This document shows positions 55,318 to 64,000 of a stretch of 64,000 nt of DNA, piece by piece. Within the stretch, counting starts at the first letter, position 1. Each line of letters opens with the position of its first letter. Source of the DNA: Bradyrhizobium sp. AZCC 2176 (lineage in GTDB: Bacteria; Pseudomonadota; Alphaproteobacteria; Rhizobiales; Xanthobacteraceae); NCBI RefSeq assembly GCF_036924645.1, contig NZ_JAZHRX010000001.1:4119501-4183500 (forward strand). The letters run 5' to 3'. Below the pieces are notes generated by a model. It worked only from the letters and a program-made list of their open reading frames with translations, was not told the origin of the DNA and did no database searches. A program made the position numbers and the translations under genes.

Positions 55318-56085
55318 GTGCTGACGGTAGAAGGCTTGGTGAAGCGTTTTGGCGGCTTCACCGCTGTCAACAACGTGTCGTTCCGGGTCGAGCAGGGCGA
55401 GATTCTCGGCCTGATCGGCCCCAACGGTTCCGGCAAGAGCACGATCTTCAACATGCTGTCGGGCACGCTGGTGCCGACGGCGGGATCGATCCTGTTCGAC
55501 GGCGCGGAGATCGCGGGCGTGGCCCCGCACCGCATCATCAATAGCGGCATCGGCCGCACCTTCCAGATCCCGCGGCCGTTTCATCGGCTCAGCATGTTCG
55601 AGAACGTCGCGCTGGCCGGCTATTACGGCCAGGGCCGCCACAGCCGCGCCAGGGCGGATGAGGCGGCGGAGCGCGCGCTTGGCATGGTCGGCCTGCCGAC
55701 CGATCGCCACGCCAGCGTCGACGGTCTCGGCGCCGCCGGCCTGAAAAAGCTCGAACTTGCAAAAGCGCTCGCGACGGGGCCGAAACTTCTGCTCGCCGAC
55801 GAAAGCCTCGGCGGGCTCGACGAGCACGAGATGGATCAGGCGGCCGACATGCTGCGCAAGATCCGCGACGAGCTCGGCATCACCATCATCTGGGTCGAGC
55901 ACATCATGGGCGTGTTGATGCGGGTGGTCGACCGCGTGATGGTGCTCGATCACGGCGAGAAGATTTCGGAAGGTCTGCCGAGCGCGGTGGCCGGCGATCC
56001 CAGGGTGATCGAGGTCTATCTCGGCACGGACGCGGATTCGAGCCAGGCTGCGGCGGCGGAAGCGCGCCGCAAGGCGGGAGTCTAG
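55318..56085 (+). CDS. livG: Branched-chain amino acid ABC transporter ATP-binding protein LivG
   Basis: About 255 residues from GTG 55318, chosen because GCGGAGG lies ten bases upstream and the frame then starts LTVEGLVKRFGGFTAVNNVSF. Walker A GPNGSGKSTIF, Walker B LLLADESLGGLDEHE, and the H-loop IIWVEHIMGVL. The signature motif is unusual: where LSxGQ is expected it reads VDGLGAAGLKKLELAKAL. The 'A' partner of two ATPases energising LivHM. Confidence 0.9.
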   Translation: MLTVEGLVKRFGGFTAVNNVSFRVEQGEILGLIGPNGSGKSTIFNMLSGTLVPTAGSILFDGAEIAGVAPHRIINSGIGRTFQIPRPFHRLSMFENVALAGYYGQGRHSRARADEAAERALGMVGLPTDRHASVDGLGAAGLKKLELAKALATGPKLLLADESLGGLDEHEMDQAADMLRKIRDELGITIIWVEHIMGVLMRVVDRVMVLDHGEKISEGLPSAVAGDPRVIEVYLGTDADSSQAAAAEARRKAGV

Positions 56086-56088
56086 CGC

Positions 56089-56793
<705 letters not shown>

Positions 56794-56805
56794 GGCAGGG
56801 CACAG

Positions 56806-57687
56806 ATGCAGGGATTTCTCGACATCTTCGACATCTATCTGCTGGAAGCCGTGGTCAACGGTATCCTGCTCGGCGGCGTGCTGGCGCTGCTGGCGCTCGG
56901 GCTCAATTTGATCTTCGGCGTCATCGACGTCACTTGGATCTGCTACGCCGAGCTGGTCATGATCGGCATGTACGGCATGTATTACATGGTCCAGGTGTTC
57001 GGATTGCCGTACTGGGTTGCCGCGCCGTTCGCGATCCTGCTGGTCGCAGCCCTTGGGGCCGCACTGCATTACATCGTCATCGCGCCGCTGCTCACCGCGC
57101 CGCCGATCAACCAGTTGCTGGCGACCGGCGGCGTGCTGTTCATCCTGCAGAGCTTTGCCACCGTCGCCTTCGGCATCGACTTCCGCAACCTCGGCATCCG
57201 CCTGCCGGTGCTGGCGATCGGCGAGATGCATTTCAGCTATTCACGGCTGCTCGCCTTCGTCGCCGCCTTGGTCGGCATGTTGGTGGTCTACTTCTTCATG
57301 ACCCGCACCTATACGGGTACCGCGATCCGCGCCATCTCGCAGGACCGCCAGATCATGTCGCTGATGGGCGTCGATACCAAGCGCATCTATCTCATCACCT
57401 CGGCGCTCGGCGGAGCGCTCGCCGGCCTCGCCGCCTGCCTGCTGGTGCTGCAATACGACGTGCATCCCTTTGTCGGACTGTCGTTCGGGCCGATCACCTT
57501 CCTGATCTGCGTGCTCGGGGGCCTCGGCAATTTCGTCGGCGGCTTCATCGCCGCCTTCGTGTTCGCCGAGATCATTTCGCTGGGCGGCCTGTTCTCCGAT
57601 CTCGAATGGGGCTACGTGCTGGCGTTCGCCTTCTTCATCGTCATGATGTTCATCCGGCCCGCGGGCCTTTTTGCGAGGCGCTCGTGA
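56806..57687 (+). CDS. livH: Branched-chain amino acid ABC transporter permease LivH
   Basis: 293 residues, about eight helices; starts FLDIFDIYLLEAVVNGILLGGVLALLALGLNLIFGV, the usual LivH opening. The coupling region AIRAISQDRQIMSLMGVDTKRIYLITSALGGALAGLAACLL is clear. Its stop overlaps the livM GTG (GTGA). Confidence 0.95.
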   Translation: MQGFLDIFDIYLLEAVVNGILLGGVLALLALGLNLIFGVIDVTWICYAELVMIGMYGMYYMVQVFGLPYWVAAPFAILLVAALGAALHYIVIAPLLTAPPINQLLATGGVLFILQSFATVAFGIDFRNLGIRLPVLAIGEMHFSYSRLLAFVAALVGMLVVYFFMTRTYTGTAIRAISQDRQIMSLMGVDTKRIYLITSALGGALAGLAACLLVLQYDVHPFVGLSFGPITFLICVLGGLGNFVGGFIAAFVFAEIISLGGLFSDLEWGYVLAFAFFIVMMFIRPAGLFARRS

Positions 57688-58664
57688 ATTCCCGCTACAT
57701 CGCCTGGGGCGTTGGCCTCGCCGCGCTGGTCGCGCTGCCCTTTGTCTATCGCGAGCCCTATCACCTGCACATCCTGGTGCTGATCCTGATCTGGTCGTTC
57801 GCCTACACCGCGTGGTCGATCATGGGCCGCTTCGGGCTGGTGTCGCTCGGCCATGGCGGCTTCATGGGCGTCGGCGCCTATGTCACCGCGCTGTTGTGGA
57901 ACCATCTCGGCGTCTCGCCGTGGATCGGCATTCCCATCAGCATGGTGGCGGCGGGGATACTGGCGCTTATCGTTGCCTATCCCTGTTTCCGCTTTCGCAT
58001 CACCGGGCATTACTTCGTGCTGGTGACGCTGGCGCTGTCAGGCATCGTGCTGCAGGTCATCACCGCGACGCGCGACTATACCGGCGGCTCGCTCGGCTAC
58101 ACGCCGGACCGCGCCCGCAGCGGCTCAGGCCTGATGGCACTGCAATTCGACGACAAGACGACGTGGTACCTGATCGCGCTGTTCGTCTGGGTGGTGGGGC
58201 TATTGATCTGGCGCTGGGTCGATCGCAGCATGAGCCGCTACGCCATGGAGGCGATATCGGAGGACGAGGACGCCGCCGCGGCGGCCGGCGTCAACGTCAC
58301 GGCCGAAAAACTCAAGATCACGCTGATCTCGGCCTTGATGACCGCGCTTGCCGGTGCGCTGTACTGCCAGTACCAGATGTTCATCTCGCCCGACACCGTC
58401 AGCGGCATTGCGGTGTCGCTGCAGATGGTATTTGCCGTCATCGTCGGCGGCCTTTACGTCTCGCTCGGGCCCACTGTCGGCGCCATCATCACCATCCTGC
58501 TCGCCGAAGTGCTGCGCATCGGCTTCGGTACCAAGGCGGTCGGCTGGGACAACCTCGTCTACGGCCTGCTGCTCGTCACCTTCATCATATTCCTTCCCAA
58601 GGGCATTCTTGGTAGCGTTCTCGACCGATTGAAAACGCAACCCAAGCCCTCCGGAACGAAATGA
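57684..58664 (+). CDS. livM: Branched-chain amino acid ABC transporter permease LivM
   Basis: About 326 residues from GTG 57684. Opening helix then IWSFAYTAWSIMGRFGLVSLGHGGFMGVGAYVTALL, the LivM signature; coupling loop RYAMEAISEDEDAAAAAGVNVTAEKLKITLISALMTALAGALY. The start overlaps the livH stop, and its own stop overlaps the ppk2 start (ATGA at 58661), so livH, livM and ppk2 are translationally coupled. Confidence 0.94.
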   Translation: MNSRYIAWGVGLAALVALPFVYREPYHLHILVLILIWSFAYTAWSIMGRFGLVSLGHGGFMGVGAYVTALLWNHLGVSPWIGIPISMVAAGILALIVAYPCFRFRITGHYFVLVTLALSGIVLQVITATRDYTGGSLGYTPDRARSGSGLMALQFDDKTTWYLIALFVWVVGLLIWRWVDRSMSRYAMEAISEDEDAAAAAGVNVTAEKLKITLISALMTALAGALYCQYQMFISPDTVSGIAVSLQMVFAVIVGGLYVSLGPTVGAIITILLAEVLRIGFGTKAVGWDNLVYGLLLVTFIIFLPKGILGSVLDRLKTQPKPSGTK

Positions 58665-59590
58665 GCAAAAAATCCTCGCAGTCGCTGGCGAACGAGCTGA
58701 AGCCCTATCTCGCCCCGTTCCGCTACGACGGCTCGGGCGAGTTTCACCTGAAGTCGCACAAGACAGGCGCGAAGGGCGGCCTCGACAAGGAGAGCGCGAC
58801 AAGGATCATCGAGGCCAACCGCGAGCGGCTCAACGATTTCCAGGAGAAGCTCTACGCGCAGGATCGCTGGTCGCTGCTGCTGATCTTTCAGGGCATGGAC
58901 GCCGCCGGCAAGGATTCCGCGATCAAGAGCGTGTTCGAGGGCGTCAATCCGCAAGGCTGCGAGGTCACGTCGTTCAAGCAGCCTTCGACGAAGGAGCTCG
59001 ACCACGATTTCCTGTGGCGCAGCATGATCGCGCTGCCGGAGCGCGGTCGCATCGGCATCTTCAATCGCTCCTATTACGAGGAATGCCTTGTGGTGCGCGT
59101 GCACCCGGAAATTCTCGCCAGGCAGAAGTTACCGCCGCAATTGGTAGCCAAGGACATCTGGAAGGAACGCTTCGAGGATATCTCCGCCATGGAGCGCCAC
59201 CTCGCGCGCAACGGCACCGTGATCCTGAAATTCTTTCTCAACGTCTCCAGGGAGGAGCAGCGCGAGCGCTTCCTGGAGCGGCTGGAGGACCCCGCCAAGA
59301 ACTGGAAGTTTTCGCTGGCCGACATCGGCGAGCGCAAGCTGTGGGCGAAGTATCAGGCCGCCTATCAGGACATGATCCGCCACACCGCGGCGAACGCTGC
59401 GCCGTGGTATGTCGTGCCGGCCGACCACAAATGGTTCGCCCGCGTGGTGATCGGCTCGGCCATCGTGGCGGCGCTGGACGAGCTCGACCTGCATTTCCCC
59501 AAAGTCGACAAGGCCGACCGCAGCGAATTCAAGCAGGTCCGCGAGGCGCTGTTGGCGGAGGAGAAGGGTGACGGGAAGGCAAAAATGTAG
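58661..59590 (+). CDS. ppk2: PPK2 family polyphosphate kinase
   Basis: 309 residues. Uses polyphosphate to phosphorylate nucleotides (ADP or AMP) or makes polyP in reverse. Walker A FQGMDAAGKDSAIKSVFEGVNPQGCEVTSFKQPS (P-loop at residues 78-87), lid region LWRSMIALPERGRIGIFNRSYYEECLVVRVHPE, and Walker B-type stretches. One PPK2 domain of class I length. The ATG overlaps the livM stop. Its TAG stop is the start of a REP element (GTAGGGTGGG at 59587). Coupling with an amino acid importer is unusual. The polyphosphate theme continues with the convergent CYTH-CHAD gene. Confidence 0.93.
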   Translation: MSKKSSQSLANELKPYLAPFRYDGSGEFHLKSHKTGAKGGLDKESATRIIEANRERLNDFQEKLYAQDRWSLLLIFQGMDAAGKDSAIKSVFEGVNPQGCEVTSFKQPSTKELDHDFLWRSMIALPERGRIGIFNRSYYEECLVVRVHPEILARQKLPPQLVAKDIWKERFEDISAMERHLARNGTVILKFFLNVSREEQRERFLERLEDPAKNWKFSLADIGERKLWAKYQAAYQDMIRHTAANAAPWYVVPADHKWFARVVIGSAIVAALDELDLHFPKVDKADRSEFKQVREALLAEEKGDGKAKM

Positions 59591-59675
59591 GGTGGGCAAA
59601 GGCGCATTTGCGCCGTGCCCACCATTGGCGCCATCCGCGCGGAATGGTGGGCACGCTGCGCCTTGCCCGCCCTAC
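59587..59675. repeat. Pair of REP elements in opposite orientation after ppk2
   Basis: GTAGGGTGGGCAAAGGCGCATTTGCGCCGTGCCCACC (first 37 bases) and GGTGGGCACGCTGCGCCTTGCCCGCCCTAC (about 59646-59675) face each other, a BIME-like arrangement of the RAYT-associated family. It supplies the ppk2 stop codon and lies between convergent genes. Confidence 0.85.
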
Positions 59676-59699
59676 GGGCTGCGTCCGTCATAGGATCCA

Positions 59700-61321
59700 T
59701 CATGCCGCGGCCGCTCGCCATCGAGCCTTCGCGCGACATCGCTGGCGCGGCGGAATTGACGAGGGGATTGTGAGCGGCGTCAGCTCGAATGCCTTTGTGC
59801 CGAAAGCATCAGCCAAGTCCGGAAACACGGCGAAGCGCACGCAGTCCTTTGCCGCCGCTTTCATGAGCGGCCTTGTCTGCTGATCCTCGCGGCCGACGAT
59901 AATGCCCGAAGCAAAGGCGCGGGCGCGCCGGTCTTGCGGCGGCGCGTGGAGCGCGGCCTCTGCCGCCATCTTTCGGTCTGCAATGAAGTCGTTGAGCGAA
60001 CCCAGCGCGTCCTGAATCTTCTTCGCGTGTTTCGATAGACGTGCGAGCGCCTTTCGCTCGCGTTTGCTGCGGAAAAGGCTTTCAAAGAACTGGGCCGCGT
60101 ATCTGAGCTTTTTCATCCTGATCCGGAATTTGTGCCGCTCGGGTGCCGTCATCTCTTGCAGCTTCGCAGCGTCCTTGTGTGCCTTCCTCAGCCGCCGATC
60201 CAGCAGCTCTGCGGCGAACTCGGCAAGTTTACTGTTTGCGACATCGGTCCGGCCGTGCTGCGCCTCGATCCACGCGAGCACATCGACGAGCAGCGCGCGG
60301 CATCGCGGCGAATCGACAGCCCTTCTGGCCTCGGCGAGCGCCTCAGCACGTTTCTCGGCAAATTGCTTCGCGATGGCTTTGCCGCCCCGCCGCGGCGTTA
60401 TTTCGCGGGCGACAGGACCAATCTTCTCCTCCAGGAAGACGTGGAGCTCGCGCGCGGGCGCCAGTTCGTTTGTCAGCCATCTGAGTTCTGTCTTGATCTC
60501 CTCAGTCTTCGCAGTCGCCAATGCCTTCGAAAACAACGAGATGGCGGCGCGCAAACGGCGTAGGCCTACGCGCATCTGATGCACGCCTTCCGGATCAAGG
60601 TTGCGGACGGCGTCGGCGTTTCCGGAAAAATGGCGAAGGGCGGAACGGGCGATGATCCGGAAGCCTTCGATGGCGGTCATTCGCTTCCCAAGCGCGATTG
60701 GCTCGGCAAACACAGCTTGAGCGCGCTTGCCGTTGACGAGATCGTAGCCAAGGTCTGCCTTCGCTTTCAAACAAAGCTCGGCCGCGAGCTTTCGCTCCAG
60801 CGCCTTCGCGACGCGAACAGATCGCTCGCTGGACCGCTTTTCAATTCGACTTCAACCTCCTCGATGCGGCTTGTGTGCCCGGCCGCGACGATCCTGCCGT
60901 GATCAATGGCAAGTTCCAGTTCGCTGCGTTTGGTGCGGAGCGGCACGGTGATGCGATGTACCGAGGTCTCGAAGATCGGCTTCAACTTGCGCCGCAGCTT
61001 GTTCGAGGCCAATCGCTGAAGCGGCGTGCCGTTCGCCCCGTCGAGATCGGGGGTGCGACGCCCTATTTCGGTTTCCCACTCGCCGCGGCCGAGCTGCGCG
61101 CCGGACGTCTGCTTGATCGTTTGTACGTGCTTGCCGTCCATCTGCCTCACCCGGAGCAGAAGTCCACGCCGCTTCAGCTTGTGTTTCCGGGTGTCGAAAT
61201 AGGTCGACACGAGATCGCTCTCCGAGCGCTTGCCAATCTTGCAGCCGGGCACCGCCAATCTGGAAGATGCGCCAAGATTGCGCTTCGGCATGCGAAACTT
61301 GATTTCGGTCTCAACGCCCAT
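59700..61321 (-). pseudogene. CYTH-CHAD domain protein with a -1 frameshift
   Basis: The N-terminal CYTH part, from ATG 61321 (MGVETEIKFRMPKRNLGAS...), has the EIKF motif and LLLRVRQMDGKHVQTIKQ, the metal-triphosphate-binding tunnel of inorganic triphosphatases. The CHAD part (EGVHQMRVGLRRLRAAISLF, then RMKKLRYAAQFF), rich in Lys/Arg helices, binds polyphosphate. Between them, near 60808-60815, the frame is lost: SGPASDLFA is followed by an out-of-frame tail and stop, while VAKALERKLAAELCLKAKADL continues in the other frame. One missing base explains it. Corrected protein is about 540 residues. Real frameshift or error undecided. A separate CHAD-only product could start at 60770. Confidence 0.87.
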
Positions 61322-61770
61322 TTTGATGCCCACGTGAAGCTACGGGTTGGTAACGCCGGGAAGATGTCTACGGTGCCCGCGAAGCCCTTTTCCAACTTGC
61401 CGGGCCATTAGGTCACCCTTCCTGACCATCTTTTGGCATTGCGGCGACCCATAATTCTCGTCTAGAACAGGCCCGGAACGCACTCTTGGCAACGAACCGT
61501 CAATGGTTTTCGCTGAGGATTTCGCGTCCAAAGGGTCTGGCAATGCTGATTCGCAGCGAAAAGTACGGAGTTCGGGGTGGAGCGGCCAAGGCTGCCCCCG
61601 CGCGTCCGGCTGCGTCCGCGCCCACCCTGCTTCTTGGCGGGCTTCTGCTTCTTATCGGCCCCTGAGGGCCGTCTGGGCGGTTTGCGCCTGGGCACTCAGG
61701 GGTTCGCGCGAGATCACCAGACCCTTCGGCGCCACTTGAACCGGCGCAATACCCAAAAGGAATTCAGGAT
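61322..61770. other. leuA upstream region with leader peptide and alternative RNA structures
   Basis: 449 bases. It holds the leader peptide at 61543-61665 and, after it, mutually exclusive pairings: GGCCC-TGAGGGCC local hairpin (61657-61670), CCCCTGAG with CTCAGGGG (about 61659 and 61699), GTCTGG with CCAGAC, and GGCGCC-acttgaacc-GGCGC just before the leuA ribosome-binding site AAAAGGAA. No T-run terminator is visible. A minus-strand frame at 61462-61695 is basic, low-complexity and antisense to the leader, so I do not call it. Confidence 0.6.
61543..61665 (+). CDS. leuA leader peptide (leucine-rich)
   Basis: A 40-codon frame from ATG 61543 (AAAGGG lies seven bases upstream) to TGA 61663. 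It begins MLIRSEKYGVRGGAAK and ends PTLLLGGLLLLIGP, with seven Leu codons in the last twelve sense codons. That composition, position 105 bases before leuA, and the possible RNA pairings after it are what leucine attenuation needs: ribosomes stall when leucyl-tRNA is scarce. The peptide is unusually long for a leader; a shorter internal start is possible. Function is inferred from composition and location. Confidence 0.75.
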   Translation: MLIRSEKYGVRGGAAKAAPARPAASAPTLLLGGLLLLIGP

Positions 61771-63330
61771 ATGACCACCGCCAACAAGTCCGAGAAGGAC
61801 CGCGTCATCGTATTCGACACCACCCTGCGCGACGGCGAGCAGTGCCCGGGCGCGACCATGACCTTTGAGGAAAAGCTCGAGATCGCCGAAATGCTCGACG
61901 ACATGGGCGTCGACGTCATCGAGGCCGGTTTTCCGATCACTTCGGAAGGTGACTTCCAGGCGGTCAGCGAGATCGCCCGCCGCTCCAAAAATTCCGTCAT
62001 CGCGGGCTTGTCGCGCGCGCACCCGAAGGACATCGACCGCTGCGCCGAAGCGGTGAAGTTTGCCAGGCGCGGCCGCGTCCACACCGTGATCGCGACCTCG
62101 CCGCTGCACATGCGCGTCAAGCTCAACATGACGCCGGAGCAGGTGGTCGAACTCTCGATCGCCAACGTCACCCGCGCCCGCAACCAGATCGACGACGTCG
62201 AATGGTCGGCCGAAGACGGCACCCGCAGCGAGATGGATTTCCTGTGCCGCATCGTCGAGGCCGTCATCAAGGCCGGCGCCACCACGGTCAACATCCCGGA
62301 TACCGTCGGCTACACCGTGCCGGAGGAATACACCAGGTTCATGCGCACGCTGATCGAGCGCGTGCCGAACTCCGACAAGGCGATCTTCTCCGTGCATTGC
62401 CATAACGATCTCGGCATGGCGGTGGCGAATTCGCTGGCCGGCATCGCCGGCGGTGCGCGGCAGATCGAATGCACCGTCAACGGCATCGGCGAGCGGGCAG
62501 GCAATGCCGCGTTGGAAGAAGTCGTGATGGCGATCAACGTCCGCAACGACGTGTTTCCGTGGTGGAACAAAATCGACACCACCATGCTGACGCGGGCCTC
62601 GAAACTGGTATCGGCGGCGACCTCGTTCCCGGTGCAGTACAACAAGGCGATCGTCGGCCGCAACGCCTTCGCCCATGAAAGCGGCATCCATCAGGACGGC
62701 GTGCTGAAGGATGCCTCGACCTATGAGATCATGCGGCCCGAGATGATCGGCCTGAAGAAGTCGTCGCTGGTGCTGGGCAAGCATTCCGGCCGCCATGCCT
62801 TCGTGCACAAGCTGGAGGAGATGGGCTACAAGCTCGGCGACAACCAGCTCGAAGATGCCTTCGTAAGGATGAAGGCGCTGGCCGACCGCAAGAAGGACAT
62901 CTACGACGAGGACATCGAGGCGCTGGTCGATCAGGAGATCGCGGCCTCGCATGACCGCATCAAGCTGGTCTCGCTGACGGTGATCGCCGGCACCCACGGC
63001 CCGCAGCGCGCGACCATGAAGCTCGACATCGCAGGCCAGATGAAAATCGAGGAGGCCGAAGGCAACGGCCCGGTCGACGCTGTCTTCAACTGCATCAAGG
63101 CGCTGGTGCCGCACGAGGCCAGGCTGGAGCTCTATCAGGTCCACGCCGTCACCGAAGGCACCGACGCGCAAGCCGAAGTGTCGGTGCGGCTCGCCCATGA
63201 AGGCCGCTCGATGACGGCGAAGGGAGCCGATCCGGATACGCTGGTGGCTTCGGCCAAAGCCTATCTCGGCGCGCTCAACAAGATCGTCATGAAGCACCAG
63301 CGCGACATGCCGGCACAGGCGGCGGGCTGA
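61771..63330 (+). CDS. leuA: 2-isopropylmalate synthase
   Basis: 519 residues. First committed step of leucine synthesis, condensing acetyl-CoA with 2-oxoisovalerate. The DRE-TIM catalytic barrel carries DTTLRDGEQCPGATMTFEEK (metal Asp and catalytic Arg) and HCHNDLGMAVANSLAGI with the metal His pair; GNAALEEVVMAI follows. The C-terminal LeuA regulatory domain (residues 390-505, IKLVSLTVIAGTHGPQRATMKL...) mediates leucine feedback. Homocitrate synthase and citramalate synthase are alternatives but motifs favour LeuA. Control by the leader upstream is likely. Confidence 0.96.
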   Translation: MTTANKSEKDRVIVFDTTLRDGEQCPGATMTFEEKLEIAEMLDDMGVDVIEAGFPITSEGDFQAVSEIARRSKNSVIAGLSRAHPKDIDRCAEAVKFARRGRVHTVIATSPLHMRVKLNMTPEQVVELSIANVTRARNQIDDVEWSAEDGTRSEMDFLCRIVEAVIKAGATTVNIPDTVGYTVPEEYTRFMRTLIERVPNSDKAIFSVHCHNDLGMAVANSLAGIAGGARQIECTVNGIGERAGNAALEEVVMAINVRNDVFPWWNKIDTTMLTRASKLVSAATSFPVQYNKAIVGRNAFAHESGIHQDGVLKDASTYEIMRPEMIGLKKSSLVLGKHSGRHAFVHKLEEMGYKLGDNQLEDAFVRMKALADRKKDIYDEDIEALVDQEIAASHDRIKLVSLTVIAGTHGPQRATMKLDIAGQMKIEEAEGNGPVDAVFNCIKALVPHEARLELYQVHAVTEGTDAQAEVSVRLAHEGRSMTAKGADPDTLVASAKAYLGALNKIVMKHQRDMPAQAAG

Positions 63331-63357
63331 TCGCGGCGCGTGACGAGCCAACCTGTG

Positions 63358-63385
63358 AACGCGGCGCCTTGGCGCCGCGTTTTTC
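63358..63385 (+). terminator. Intrinsic terminator of leuA
   Basis: AACGCGGCGCC (63358-63368), two-base centre, GGCGCCGCGTT (63371-63381): perfect 11-bp arms, running into TTTT (63381-63384 onward). 28 bases after the leuA stop. Typical rho-independent terminator. Confidence 0.9.
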
Positions 63386-63444
63386 TTGGCGGCCATTCTC
63401 TTCCTTTTACCTGGGCACTTGCATCGCCCCGGAATGACGATCCA

Positions 63445-63627
63445 TCGTCGTCCCTGCGAACGCATGCGAACGCAGGGACCCATACGCCGCGGCCGGTGTA
63501 ATGGGGCAGAAGGGGAGATGGCTTGCTTCAGCAAGCGACTGCGGCAGTTGGCTAACGCAGGGCGTCTGCCACCGCGCTTCATTGATGGATCACGCGGTAT
63601 GGGTCCCTGCGTTGGTAGGGACGACGA
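63445..63627. repeat. MITE-like palindromic element, family D copy 3
   Basis: 183 bp with ends TCGTCGTCCCTGCGAACGCA (63445-63464) and TGCGTTGGTAGGGACGACGA (63608-63627), inverted with two mismatches. Subterminal GGGACCCATACGCCGCGG pairs with CGCGGTATGGGTCCC. The middle differs from the copies at 24363 and 49446. A fragment of the CCCCGGAATGAC repeat abuts its left side. Confidence 0.85.
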
Positions 63628-64000
63628 GAGAATTTTCCCACCCACGGACTGCGGACTGATTTGCTTTGCGCGCAAGCGCAATCTTGATGCACAACCGCGA
63701 CAAACTGGCATGACGGGCAAATCAGTCAAAACCTGTCCAGCCCTGTTGGCAAAAATATTCTGCTTTCGTTCTCACCCAAATCACCGGCATAACTCCGCCC
63801 GTCTCACCGCAGATGAGGGGCGCTCGCGATCGTCACGAACGCGCGGTGAGATGCGATGGACGCAGATGGCGCGCTAGACGTACGCGCCGGACGCGTACGG
63901 TGAAGTCGTGTGGTTCGGGCGCCGCGGTGCTGGCGCTAAGTTGCGTGAAACTGTTTGCGCAGCGACGGAGGCAACAGAGCCGTTCTCCGGGAAGAGCACG
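63628..64000. other. Right-edge non-coding region
   Basis: 373 bases with no supported gene. It includes a perfect palindrome CGTACGCG-ccgga-CGCGTACG (63879-63899) and stretches that look like a longer dispersed repeat (CGCTCGCGATCGTCACGAACGCG...). The window ends inside it, so its nature is unclear. Confidence 0.4.

Noticed and set aside
61462..61695. Minus-strand Lys/Arg-rich small frame upstream of leuA
   Set aside because: Low complexity, exactly antisense to the leucine-rich leader peptide, no family resemblance.

Overview
The window reads as a chromosomal segment of a GC-rich alphaproteobacterium of the Bradyrhizobium / Rhodopseudomonas type. This is inferred from gene content and order (thyA-folA-hflK-hflC-degP, then serB/miaA, ilvB, ilvH, ilvC, leuA), from a circularly permuted two-piece tmRNA gene with an ANDN...AA tag, from many ABC and tripartite tricarboxylate transporters, and from several families of short palindromic repeats between genes. 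No tRNA or rRNA gene, CRISPR array, prophage or large island is visible.

Layout. 1-5 kb: a class III adenylate cyclase running off the left edge, an MFS carrier, and a TetR regulator divergent from a cytochrome P450 with an obvious operator between them. 5-12 kb: a large AsmA-like protein, a frameshifted ABC-F ATPase, a secreted TPR protein and two small overlapping genes. 12-14.6 kb, minus strand: fumC, the ClpXP adaptor sspB and the permuted ssrA. 15-18 kb: a TctB-TctA-TctC solute transporter. 18-24.3 kb: thyA, a GNAT gene, folA, hflK-hflC, a DUF2065 gene and a frameshifted degP. 24.5-34.4 kb: serB and miaA with overlapping divergent starts, then branched-chain amino acid genes (an attenuator with leader peptide, ilvB, threonine dehydratase, ilvH, ilvC), interrupted by a methyltransferase, an EamA exporter and a tandemly duplicated LysE exporter. 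35-45 kb: mixed accessory genes, including DUF2336, an SDR, an HxlR regulator and a TetR regulator each with visible operators, a ferric-reductase-like membrane protein, two tandem alkaline-phosphatase-superfamily membrane enzymes and a REP-associated transposase framed by perfect 37-bp inverted repeats. 45-53 kb: an Opu-type transporter with fused permease and binding protein, a NitT/TauT-type transporter, DUF899 and OsmC genes, and a small gene under a perfect 22-bp palindrome. 53-64 kb: Nudix, a complete livKGFHM set translationally coupled to a PPK2 polyphosphate kinase, a frameshifted CYTH-CHAD gene, and leuA behind a leucine-rich leader peptide.

How it fits together. Branched-chain amino acid metabolism is the main theme: synthesis (ilvB, ilvH, ilvC, leuA), threonine deamination to 2-oxobutyrate, probable export (EamA, LysE) and import (livKGFHM). 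Two attenuator-type leader peptides, rich in Ile/Leu/Val and in Leu, sit where they could sense charged branched-chain tRNAs. Other functional pairings are ssrA with sspB (tagging and delivery of tagged proteins to ClpXP), hflKC with degP (envelope protein quality control), thyA with folA (folate cycle) and PPK2 with CYTH-CHAD (polyphosphate).

Three conserved genes carry single-base frameshifts. Two of these are the same kind of extra G in a GGC-repeat run, so sequencing or assembly error must be excluded before they are called pseudogenes. I see no clearly undescribed multi-gene system. The most rewarding leads are the regulatory elements and the REP/transposase unit.
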